From: Bugula neritina
Taxonomy: Eukaryota; Bryozoa; Gymnolaemata; Cheilostomatida; Bugulidae
Length of the DNA stretch: 64,000 nt
Assembly (NCBI GenBank): GCA_964035545.1
Contig: OZ037768.1
Location: 21,968,819-22,032,818 of the forward strand
Reading direction: 5' to 3'
The notes below the pieces were generated by a model that did no database searches, had not been told where the DNA came from, and saw only the letters and a program-made list of their open reading frames with translations. Positions 32,301-44,700 of this stretch are shown here, in pieces (the first letter of the stretch is position 1; the number at the start of each line of letters is the position of its first letter). A program made the translations under genes and the position numbers.

Positions 32301-34368
32301 ACAGTATCACATCTACTACTACAGTATCACATCTACTCACTACATCTACTACATTTACTCACTACAGTACCACATTTACTCACTACAGCATCACATCTGC
32401 TTACTACAGTATCACATATACTCACTACAGTGTTACATTTATTTACTACAGTATCACATCTACTACTACAGTATCACATCTACTACTACAGTATCACATC
32501 TGCTACTACAGTATCACATCTACTACTACAGTATCATATCTACTCACTACAGTGTTACATTTACTCACTACAGTATCACATCTACTACTACAGTATCACA
32601 TCTACTCACTACAGTATCACATCTAATACTACAGTATCACATCTGCTACTACAGTATCACATCTACTACTACAGTATCACATCTACTCACTACAGTATCA
32701 CGCCTGCTTACCATCTCCTCCTGTTTTTGCTGCTCCTTAGACATGTGAGTGTCAGCGTGCTGCTTTTCAGTGATGAGTTTAGATAACTCCTTCTGATTGT
32801 GTTCCTCGGAGATCTGTATCACTGTCCTCTCTCTCTTCATGGCCATCGTAGGCTGAAAGTATAACCTCGAGATAAATTGAGTAGTTCTATGTTATAACAG
32901 ATATGCTTCACTCACTGAGAAAGTGAGAATAATAATTGTTTTTCAATAATTATTAGCCGAGTAGAAATCAACAATATGCCATGATGTCTTTAGTTAAATC
33001 ATTTATAAAAAAAGATCGAATAACAGAAACAGTTGAAATAGAAGTTCTTGTTCTTGCTTTGTTAATGTTTTCTTTTGATGTTTACCCTCAAAGCTTGCTA
33101 GCAAAGCTCTATTAAACAACTTAGTTTTGCATTTCTACCCACTTTTTGTATCCATAAGATAACACAATATAAACTATTTTCCTGTACAAGGTTTTTAACA
33201 AAATTACTGCGAGTAATAATCTATCTAGCTCAGTTTTAACAGGCAAAAATTACAAATATAAAATGTATATCAACTTGTTTACTTTGTGGAAGATATTTTT
33301 AGCAGACGCTCTTTCTAATTCTTCTTGTCTTTCAATCTCTTCCTTCTTCACCCTGGCAGCTCTTCTCTTAGCCAACCTCTCTCTCATCTATAATACATAA
33401 TACACATACATAATATAATACATAATATAATATGTAACATAATACATAATATAATATGTAATATAATACATAATATAATATGTAATATAATACATAATAT
33501 AATATATAATGTAATGCATAATATACATACGCAATATACATACATAATATAATATTTAATATAATCCAGAGTAGAATACATGATAGAATAATAATATAAT
33601 ATGCAATATAATACATAATATAAACATAATATACATACATAACATACATACATAATATACATACATAACATACATACGTAATACACATGCATAATATATA
33701 CATAATATACATAATAATATAATACATAATAAAATACATAACCAATAGACAATGCTTTTCAATGCCCTTACATGTTAATTTACAGATTGCACAGAATAAA
33801 AAAACATGCAGATTTTACCGAATGAATATTTAAAACTACATTTATATAAAAGTTCTCAAAGGAAGTCTATTTATAAACCATGTTTAACAATATCTATGCA
33901 TATGCATCTTTGGCAGGCGCATAGCAGTAGAACTTTCTTAAACTGCTTAACAGCTATAGCATACTATTCCATGTTATAGCAAAGCATACTATTGCACATC
34001 ATACCATACTAAAGCATACTGTAGCACATCATATCATATAACTACCTACAGCACACACTGCTTTAACATCATGAATATAATAAACTCTAATGTATGTTGT
34101 ACACAGGATACTGACCAGGTCACCCTGGTTATCCTTATCCTCCTGTTGAGCTGTAGCATGCAGCGCTTTGTTAGCCTCAGATTCCTCAAGTAATTGCCTC
34201 GCAAAGTTGGAGGAGTCTTCAAACCGAGCCTGTCTGTGAGCTTTCCTTCGAGCCATCATCATCTCATTCTGTTTCTTCATCTGAGCATCAAACGCCTGCA
34301 TTTATTGTGAAATATTATAGTAAATAATATATGATATATACTTTAAATAGACAGTATATATATGTATA

Positions 34369-34406
<38 letters not shown>

Positions 34407-37400
34407 TGGACAAAAAATTTTACAACATCTCAAAAAATCAAAGACAAAATAGCCTGGTTTCCACACACAACTGTTGCTAGAACTCTAATACTTCACCCAT
34501 ATAATTTTACACAGGATGTAATCTAGCATACTGCGTATACACATATAACACATGGGGTAGATGACAATGGGTTGCCGTATAGATATAACATGCTAGGTGT
34601 TGGACCCAAGACTATATCTTTGACTCTATACCTACCAAGACATTCTCCTCAGGAAAGCACGCAGCTGAACTCTAAGTAAACATTACACAACTAGTATCTA
34701 AACTGCCGTAGACTACATTGCAATGAGTAGTATTTAAGATGAAATATGTAAGTATAAACAAGCAATCGATTTATTTAAAAAGTTCTCACATTTTTCTGAG
34801 CGGCGTGCTCCGCCTCGAGTTTTTCGAGTTCAGCTCGAGCATCAACCATCTCCCCGTCTTTCTGAATCATCCCATCACCAGAGTTGACTGCAAACATACA
34901 AATAACATCTGAGCTGCAGATAAGCAGTAGGATGAACGTCTGCTGTGAAGAATGATGACTCATTTATAGGTTACCATCTGCTTTTCAAACAAAGTGAATA
35001 AAATACTCTTTACTGAGTACCAACTATGATGTGTGCAGTTCTCCCTGAGAAGTCATAGTTATTGAAGATATCAATGTGAGCTACTGAATAATATTTATAA
35101 CAAGTTTACTCACTATATTACGACAGAGAAACCAAGATGGAATGTTTTTTGATGAGCAACATTTGTATTACAATATTTGAGTGTACAATATATGATACTT
35201 TATATAATTAAAACAAAATATCACAAAACAAATAAAAATACACCCAAATTGACACGCTTAATTGAATGTTTAAACTTATAAAGTGCCTGAATTCAGCACT
35301 ACACAAAAACTGCACTTCAGTACTCAGAAGAAAGTGAGAGAGTATAACTCCTAATCAGCATATTTACCTGAAGGACTGGGCACCACTGAAGATTATAGCG
35401 TATTATTACATAACATTACTCGGGTGAAACATTGAACAGGACGCGTTCAGTTTATATGTCAAAATAAAGTTCTAATTTGGAAACAGATGTGTTACAACCA
35501 GTACAGTACTTACTTGCTAAAACCAACTAATAGCTTTAAACTTTTGAGCATATTAAAACTTATTCATTAAAATCATCAACTAAAAGCTTAACTAATTGAG
35601 TAGAATTCAAATATCGATTTTGGAGAAAATTATTCAGTAGTTGATAAAATGTATGAGTGAAGCACATTCTAGAACATCTACTCTAATAAACTTCAGTCTC
35701 AACTGATCACATGACTTACTAGAGTCTCAACTGATCACATGACTTACTAGAGTCTCAACTGATCACATGACTTACTAGAGTATCAACTAATCACACGACT
35801 TACTAGAGTCTCAACTGATCACATGACTTACTAGAGTCGAGCAGAGTTTGCTTCTCCTGCTCAAACCTGTCCTCAATGGTGTCCTGCAGCTGTTTGCCTG
35901 TCCACTTAGACTCATCATCAAGTATGGAGAAGAGAGTAGTCACTATGTTGTTATACTGACTATTGTCGGTGGCCGTGTTGTATGCATCAGCTAACCTTTC
36001 TAGTTCTTCATCTCCCTACACACCACACAGTGAATCAAACATTTCCATTTACTTAGACTGAGAACTGATGCCTTACAGCCCCTAATACCTTGTTAATGTG
36101 TTAATGAAGTAAAATAGTAACATGGCTAAAGCCTGATTCAAGGTATGTTATTTGTATTAGCTAAATGCCGCAGCATTTTTGTATGTCAAAAGTTGTTTAA
36201 CCTCCTGCATGGCTTTGAGATACTTTACTCAGATGGGCTATGTAAACCAATACATGTAAATGTCTAACAATACTATCACAAATGCCATATCAACAAATAA
36301 AAAACTTTTTTTCTGGTTTTCCATGTAACTAAATTTTCTGCAGTAACTGAAACTGCTGCAGATCTACTCTCACCTCCGAGAGAACTAAACTGTTGACGTC
36401 TGCAACCTCCGAGTCCTGACTCTCCTGAACTCGAGCCAATATGGCCGCCGACACTTCCTGAATCCGCTCGGGTGTATAGTCCTGTAGCTGATCACCGTAA
36501 GTAGCTCGTAACGTAACTACAATAACATAACATGTTGATATACAGATGAGTACAATACGCATCATTCAAGGGGAGATAATACTTATATATCCGGCACACA
36601 TAGTGTGGGCCTGCAGAAGGATATCATTAAATACTCTATGAGATCTCAAATTCCAGAAGTTTGTCTCGAGTATTGATAAAAACAAAATTGAGAAAAAATG
36701 AGTTTAAAAATCATAACTTTTTTATCTATAATGGATGAAAAAGTATATATTTTTTAAATTTTGCTAAAAATTTAAAACAATAAAAATAACACAAATTTAG
36801 GAGTTGATTTCTCAGCAGTTGCTTAAACCACCAAGTATAAATCATCACCTCTTTGAATATGAGAACAAACGACACCTGCAGTAAAAAGGTGTATTACCTG
36901 TAAGATGGTACAACACTGCTCTCTTCAACTGTCTCAGCAACTCAGTTTTCTCCTTAGAGGAATCTCCTGTGTGATTCTTGCAGACGTCTAGCAGAGTTCT
37001 AGTCTGAACTTCTAACTCTTCTAGAGCCTTCCTCAATTTCTACATTTATTAGTTGGTATACAGTCTATACTTACTGTATAGTATGCACTATATAGACACT
37101 ATAGTATGCGCTATATAAATGCTATAGTAAATACTACATAAATACTATTGAATAAAGTGAGACACTACACAAACAACTTATACTGTACGTACCACACACT
37201 ACACATACTGTACCACACACTACACATAGTGTGAGTACCACACACTACACAAACTGTACCACACACACTACATATACTGTACCACACACTACATACACAG
37301 TACGTACCACGTTGCTGCTGTGGTTTATCTGCTCCAAACTGTCCACATCCTCTGTGGCTGTCAGCAGCTCCAGTAAAATATTCAGTTCTGCAGAATGTTT

Positions 37401-40400
37401 TTTTTCCACAGCCTGGAGGACTTTATCTTGTACTTTGGCAGCAACTGTCAACAGTTGGACATCTATAATCTACGTAGATCTAAATACTTTATAATCTATA
37501 ACTAAATACTCTATAATTTAGAACTAGCTACTCTATAATCTAGAGCTAAATACTCTATAATCTCGAACTAACCACTCTATAATCTCGAACTAGCCATGAC
37601 ATGATAAAAAAATAACTGCATCACAAACAGTTTCTCTGATGGTTTGGAATAAAACCTAATAGCAACAGAATAGCAAATAGATGAGGCAGCAGCAAGTCTT
37701 AGAATCTGACCGTCAGTAGAGTTCTCTTGGTCAGCGGACACACCGGCAGCAACCTTCTCCCTTCTGGCAGCGAGACGACGACGAGCTAGCTCCATCTGCA
37801 TCTCTCTATCACTTCCCAGTCTACAACATATGGTTTCTTTGGTTTGATCCACATTTACGTTGATAATTCTACTACCACAATGTATTGTTGAGATTACCCA
37901 GTAGCCCCTGTGGTGTAGTGATTAGCACATCAGCTTGCAATCCAGAGGTAGCGGGTTCGAATCCCAGTGAGGGCAAAGTTTTTTTACACAAGCAATTACT
38001 ACTATCACTGCTACTAATGGGATTACTGTGTCCGTCACTGATGCTCACCCAGCCAATCTATTCTGCTCATTTTTCATAGCCAGGTGCATGAGCGCTGACA
38101 CTTCGTTCAGTTCACCCTCTCGTTTCAGCAACCTCTGCTGCCGTCGTAACTTCGCCATCTCCAGCTGCTTCACTCTGTCGGCTGTGGCATCGTCTTTCTG
38201 TGCATTAAAGAGGGCTAGTAGTCGGTCTTTTTCTGCCTCCAGCTCATACTCCAGGTTATCCAGTACACTCTGTAAGGTGATACAAGCTACCAGCTAGAGA
38301 TAGACACTGTATTCAAGTGCAATAGAAAAATAAATTATCACTATGTAACCTAATTCAACGACTTTCTCATTTTTTTATGAATCCATTAGTTTTGCCAATG
38401 TCTTCACGAGCAATTGTTAATTTCGACGCAAGACATCACAATTAGTATATTCTATATATGTAGCTTTATATACATGTTTTATTGTCTATTATTATCAGAT
38501 AAGTATATGAGGATCTTAATGACTACCGTTCTTTTTAATTTCTCTTCAATTTCCTCAAGTTCTTGACTCGTTTTCTCTTGATCACCTGATTTTGATTGCA
38601 ACCTTTTCTTCAAAAGTTCTGCTCGGTCTTTCAAGAGCCTTTCCTGATCTGCTCTAACACTGTCTATACCTATATTAGAGAGAACAAGTGACAGGGAATG
38701 GCAGGTGACAGGAATGGCAGGTGACAGGAGAAGCAGGTGACAAGAACATATGACAGTGTAGGCATGGCTCAATTATCTGTAATTATCGGAATAATGAGTT
38801 TATTAAAATTCAAAATAAACTATTGAAACTACACATTATGTTAGAGCATACAGCCCTTAAACAGCGTGTAGATGATAGCTATGATATATATGAATATTTT
38901 ATTACTGTATTAATGAAGTGCGTCAGGGATTCTTTAAAAACCTGAGCCATTCATATTCAGCCACTGAGTCTATTGCATGAAGAAAAATGGTCATACAACA
39001 GAAAACATCTCAACACATACACAGAAATGATCTGCTATTACATATATATGCACGGTGCATATTTTGGGTTATGGAACAGTCTAGAACACACAGTAAACGC
39101 CACACATTGTGAACCATTAGAACTGAATGTAACAACAAAGACTATATACCCTGTTCAGCATCTATCAAGTCTTTGATCAGCTGCTTGGCTTCGTCCAGTT
39201 TTCCTTCTGCTTTCAATCTTTTCTCTTGCATCTTAATTTCTAATAATTTTTGTTGTTTCTCTTTCTCATTGAGGGCGTTCCACTCAGCCTCCCCTACTTG
39301 ATTAAATAGCCCCTAAAACGCAAAAAAATTGTATAAACTAGTTGGCCAGTTGCCATAGAAACAAACTGAAGTTAAAACAGTTTAACAGGTTATTTTTTTC
39401 CAGTCTGAAAACCATGTCAGCTTTAGAAACTTATTTTAAAATGAGATAACTTTGGAATAAATAGAAACGTGTATCACTTTGAATTAAAAAGTACTAACAT
39501 TTTTTTTTATAGCAATTGGCTCTCTAGCCAAACTTTAACACCTAAATTTTTACTCAGAGAAACTCTGTGATAGTAAGGGTATAGGACTGTGCACCTGGCT
39601 ATGCTTGCAAAATTATTTTTAAAACTTTTGCAATTATGACATTATCAATGACTATGACCTAATGTTTACTCAACCAGCACTCTAACCACTAAACTATGAC
39701 TGCTCCCAGACAAATAGTAGAATATAAAATTATTTCTCAAAAATATAAAATATTATTCTTATAAATTTAAGATAAATTTAGAAATAAAATAACTTAAAAA
39801 TGACAAAAAGCCAGACATGCCTAGCACATTACAATTAGTGAAAATAAATGACATTAAATGTAGTTGCTGCTAGGATATTATGTGTTTGAGTTCAAGATAT
39901 GAATGAGTTGCACTAACCTCAAGTATCAGTTTATCTCTGAGTGCATCGTACTTCTGGGTGACTGCATTAAGAACTTCCTGTTGCAGATCACCACTGTCGG
40001 CCATATTGTCTGTGGTGAGAATGACGGCTGCAACGTTGTCATGCCAACCATTTGCTCTTGCTTGCTGCTGCAGACTAAGAATTTCTTTCAGTGACGGGGC
40101 GGCCTGTAGTTTACGGGAAAGTAGATGAATTATACATGATCTAGTATGAGCTGAAGGGGAGTAAACTTACTATAACTATAATAATATAAAGTAGTACTTA
40201 TGGTACCTTACTCGGACTTGAAAAGTAGCCAACTGATATAGGAGACAATAATCAATCAAAAACATGTGTACAAAACTCCCAAATTTTCAATAAAGATTGA
40301 AACGCAATGATTACAGAAAAATAAATAAAAATGAACTTTTTTCTAAATTATTCAAAAAAAGCAGAATACAAGAAGTTTGACTATTCAAGGAGAAGACAAC

Positions 40401-41648
40401 TCAATCTAACCTTGGGTTGAATATCTTTAGACAAGTTGTTAGCTTCCTGAGTTTGCAGCTGCTGCAGGTCGGCCAGCAACGACACAATGATGTCTTCCTG
40501 TGTGCAGGACACGCCCTCTTCTTCATAGCTCCGCCCCTTGATATGCCATTTGTAACAAATACCCTCCTGTATTGAAAATGACATAGTGCAGTAGTGTGTG
40601 TCTTAGTAGGTTCAGCCTTAACTTTTTTAATATTTCAGTTTTAGATTATTTTTCTAACAAAACACTTTTAAAAAATTAAAATCAGGTTTTCCATTAGATA
40701 TATCAATTTTTTGTCTAAGGTTTAGAAAAAATGATATGTCTAATGGAATGTTTGATTCTCCATCTTAAACATTAAAAGTTCAATTTTAATTTAAATAACT
40801 ATAGGCTAAAGGAATAATTCTCTTGACTAGAAGTCAATATTTGAGCACCCAACTGCATACGGATAGATTCCAACACGCCACACTCACTAACCTGTAACAA
40901 CTTCTGCTGCTCTGATTCAGTAAACGAAGTTCCTTCCCTGAGTTGTCTCCTCTCCTCCATGAGGTCCATAAGAGTCATCTTCTGGTTGACCTCATTAGTC
41001 TGTGCAGACGTGCTGAAGAGGTCAGTGTTGGGGGCGTGGTCAGCTAACCTTAGCAGCAGTTCACGCTCCTCTAACTGCTTCAGATCCAACTCTTGAAGAA
41101 CAGCTTCCTGTGAAGGAAAAGGATAGTGTTTATATCTAGTGAGATTATACAGTCTGAATCACTGTTACTATTTATACATCCTATGATTCACTCACTCATA
41201 ATGACTAATCCAAATTCACATACAGTAAACCCCAAACATCAAAGCTTTGCTGGAGAATCTAATACTAATTTAAAATTCTAGTTGACTAATCAGAATTAAA
41301 CATGTGGACAGCTAGTAAAACATAGAATTTCAAACTGTGATACTAAAACTAGTACAATTTAATTTTACTGCCATTCAGTTTAAAAATTCTGTCCATGCTG
41401 GTTTGATATAAGTATTTATGAAAAACTATTTTGAGTTGAAACTAGTAGCTTAGTTCAAACTAAGCTGTGACCCAACAAGTTCAATTTTAATGTGAATAAA
41501 TTTAATTAAACTATTAATAGAAAGACTTAAAGTACTTGTTAATAACAAAATTCATTTAATCAATACTATATGGCAGATTTTATAACTAGAAACTACAAGT
41601 CTACCTCACAATTCTGATATGATCTCAAATTCTCTTGAAATACAAAAA

Positions 41649-41726
<78 letters not shown>

Positions 41727-44700
41727 TATATATATAGACCTTTAAACCTAAACCCTATTTGCGCACTTGAAGTTGTCACAACAATATAAAATTAGTGTTT
41801 CTTGTTTACCCGCAAAACAATGACATCATCAGTATCTGTCAAGGTTGGAGATTTCTCGACTACTGCTTCGTTGAGACGGTCCCGTTCAGCCAACAGTCTT
41901 TCTTTTGCCAACTGTTCTTGGAGTTGTCTCATTTCCTCTGCCGTTCTATTCTGATCCTGTAGTAACTTCATCAGTGTGGCCGCTGCGCTGTAATTGGCCT
42001 ACAAGATTACATCACTTCCTGTCACTACATCATGTCACCACAAAAATCATAACTCTAGTTGGTAATTCCTACGATCTCTTACACATGGACAACAGAAGTA
42101 AAGACACCACACATCACCAGTGTAACCACGGACCTCTTGCTTAATTCGCCTTTGATCTCTGCGTATTTTAGCGAGTTTTTCTTGCTCGCTACGAGTTCTT
42201 TCTTCACCTTCTAGGTGAGCGTCAAGATCATTCATAATATCATCCACGTTCTGAAACATTTACATCTTTACTTAGTTACTGGATAAAAAATGATGAAGTT
42301 GGTGGTATAAAATATTCAAATACTTGAATACTGCCATAAGACACCAGAATTACTCTAATAAAACCAATAGCATGACTGAAGATTCTTAGATGTAAAAGAA
42401 ATATTTATTTTAACATTTTAACAAGTTATTTTCGATGGGTTAATTTCTATGGTTACAAAATACGGCCCACAAGATTTACAACTGTCGAGATTTATAAAGG
42501 AATTAGGACAAATATAAATATAACTCACTGGTTTCCACCAGTCTTCAAGCATCTTGAGTGGATCTTGACTTTTGGCTAACATTTCTGCTTCATCTCTCTG
42601 TCTCTCACTCTCTTCCAGTGTCTTTGCTTCTTCTTCTGACATCCCTATCGGAAGAAGACAACTACGGTGAGTAAAATATAGCGACATGTTGTTTACCCTT
42701 AAATTCGCTGTATATCCTCATAACAGAATATATCTAGTAAGAAAGAATTTTGGAGACTAGAACATGCAATCACTGAATAAACTAATTTGAGTGTTTCAGA
42801 TAGCTTAAAACAGTTAAAATAAAATAAAAGCACTAACAGTGTGACCTCACCACTACACATTTTTGGAAAACAGATTGAAAGAAAAATATTATTGTTTGTT
42901 TTGATTATACAATTATTTAAACTTGATTCATCTATTGTTCTAAAGATAATTGGCTCATTTGTAGTTATGTAAAAATAAGCAAAAAATATGAGAGTCCTTT
43001 TGAAAAAAACACTAAACCATTATATAAGAGCTAGCTTGTCTACTGCTTCGAGCAGTGACTTAGGTAATGCCAGGTCATAGGTTTAAATAGGAAAAGACAT
43101 TCGACCATAATTCTTTAGGTGGTACAAGGAGAGGCGCCCAAACCATATTGACAACATGGTACGAGACACAGTTTTTAGCTTCTCTAAAGCCCCTCGCCAT
43201 CAAGCTTTTTATAGGAATAGAAACTTTAAACAAATTTGAGTCTACTAAGTAATGGCTACCTTCAGCAATGCGCTTTGTCTTTCTCTCCAGCCTCTCTTTC
43301 ATTAGCCGTTCAAATTCTAGATTACTAATCAGTTTGAGTTTCATGAGAACTTCTGTATTCTTAAGATGCTCATGTATAAGGTTATTCGCCTCATCTATTC
43401 GCCCTTCTCTTCTCAGCTGCCTCTCTTTGAATTTGATATCAAGAAGACGTGTTTGACGTTCCTCTTCGGACAGACGACTCCATTCAGCTTCCCCAATCTA
43501 CAGTAGACGCAAGCTTGTAAAATATATCTATTAGAGCAGATAAGTGTAGCCCATGTACTTTAAATAACAACTGGAGGTTCTGATGAGCGTACCAACTTTC
43601 ATGGCTTAGTGAGTTATCGTTTTAGACTAATATATATCAACAAAGCATTAAAAAAATTATTTATAATGGTAAATTGCCAAGTTGATGGGTAATAGCTGTT
43701 TCAGTAGATTTATGTGAACAACTAATTGATGCAACTCTGCAGTGAAAATTAAAATATCCACCAAAGTGCTTTAAAATAATATTTGAGGATATTTTATAAG
43801 TTTTGGTACAAACCTTCAACAAAATACAAGACCTTCACAAAAAAGCTGTTGTTGAAGGTTTTAAGCAGTTTAAATATCAATATAACATTCATAGTAATAA
43901 TAATAATTAAAATTAATATAATATTAATACTAATAATTATAATGTATGTAGCAACATAGAATTTTTCAAAAATATAGTATAAAGCATATAAACATAGTAT
44001 TATTATAATATAGTATTATTATAATATAGTATTATTATAATATAGTATTATTATAAATATAAATCAAATAAATAAGAAATAAACATGATTATAATGTAAG
44101 ATTTTAAATTACTTTAACTATGTAACATATAATTAAAATAAATTAAAAAAACACAGCTTTAAATATTATTAGAAAAAGAACCTGTTGAAAGAGAGCTTCA
44201 AGAATCAGTTTGTCTTTCAGATTATCAAATGTGTTCTCCAAAGCATCAGCCATCTGCTCCACTACTTTCTTTACAAAGTGGCTGGTATCAGTCAACGCCT
44301 TGTAAACACACGTGAGATACTCCATTTGGAACTCAGTCTTTAACACTTGCAGTTCCTCTTCATTCTGTAATACCAACAACACACAATTCTTACTTTCTGC
44401 ATTATTAGTTTTACGCACTTATTAATGTAGCTTGATAATAATGTGCTTATATTATAACGATTTTGGGAGCGGCCGTGGTCTAGGGGTTAAAATGTTTGTT
44501 TTAGTAAACAAAGAGTCTTGAGTTCGACCTCCAATAAAGGCCATTGGTGATGCTAGGAAGAGCATTTAGTCATAATTACTCCTGTGCCACATATGAATAA
44601 GTCCTAATATCCCACTCGAAAAACTCTTTCCACCAGGGGATTTTACAGCGATAGTGACTATAAACTTGTGTGAGAGTTTATTACAAGGTTTTTGATGAAA

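Larger units (their letters stand above)
29343..38269 (-). other. Giant gene, part 3: exons 31-45 (C-terminal coiled coils)
   Basis: Exons: 38269-38049, 37820-37711, 37444-37308, 37039-36898, 36516-36374, 36015-35832, 34887-34790, 34295-34116, 33387-33283, 32852-32712, 32098-31994, 31844-31754, 31342-31203, 30447-30404, 29480-29343. Charged helices include LEYELEAEKDRLLALFNAQK, EMQMELARRRLAARREK, KEEIERQEELERASAK and the final EEKLRILKERRLAKRKQRE, followed by AASAPAE and a TAG stop. Exon 44 (DGDDFYRPRERIGT...) has donor AT|GTAACT in phase 2, while exon 45 reads sensibly only in phase 0. Either a micro-exon lies between 30404 and 29480, or exon 44 reads into TAA and gives an alternative short end. 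Confidence 0.7.

Noticed and set aside
32430-32786. Plus-strand frame of His-Ile-Tyr-Ser-Leu-Gln repeats
   Set aside because: It is a reading of the intron 40 minisatellite on the non-coding strand.
33368-33762. Three minus-strand frames rich in Tyr, Ile and Cys
   Set aside because: They come from an ATAC/ATAAT low-complexity array in an intron.
37885-38079. Plus-strand frame containing CNPEVAGSNPSEG
   Set aside because: This peptide is a common artefact of translating a tRNA-like sequence; it matches the tRNA-Cys-like element at 37904.
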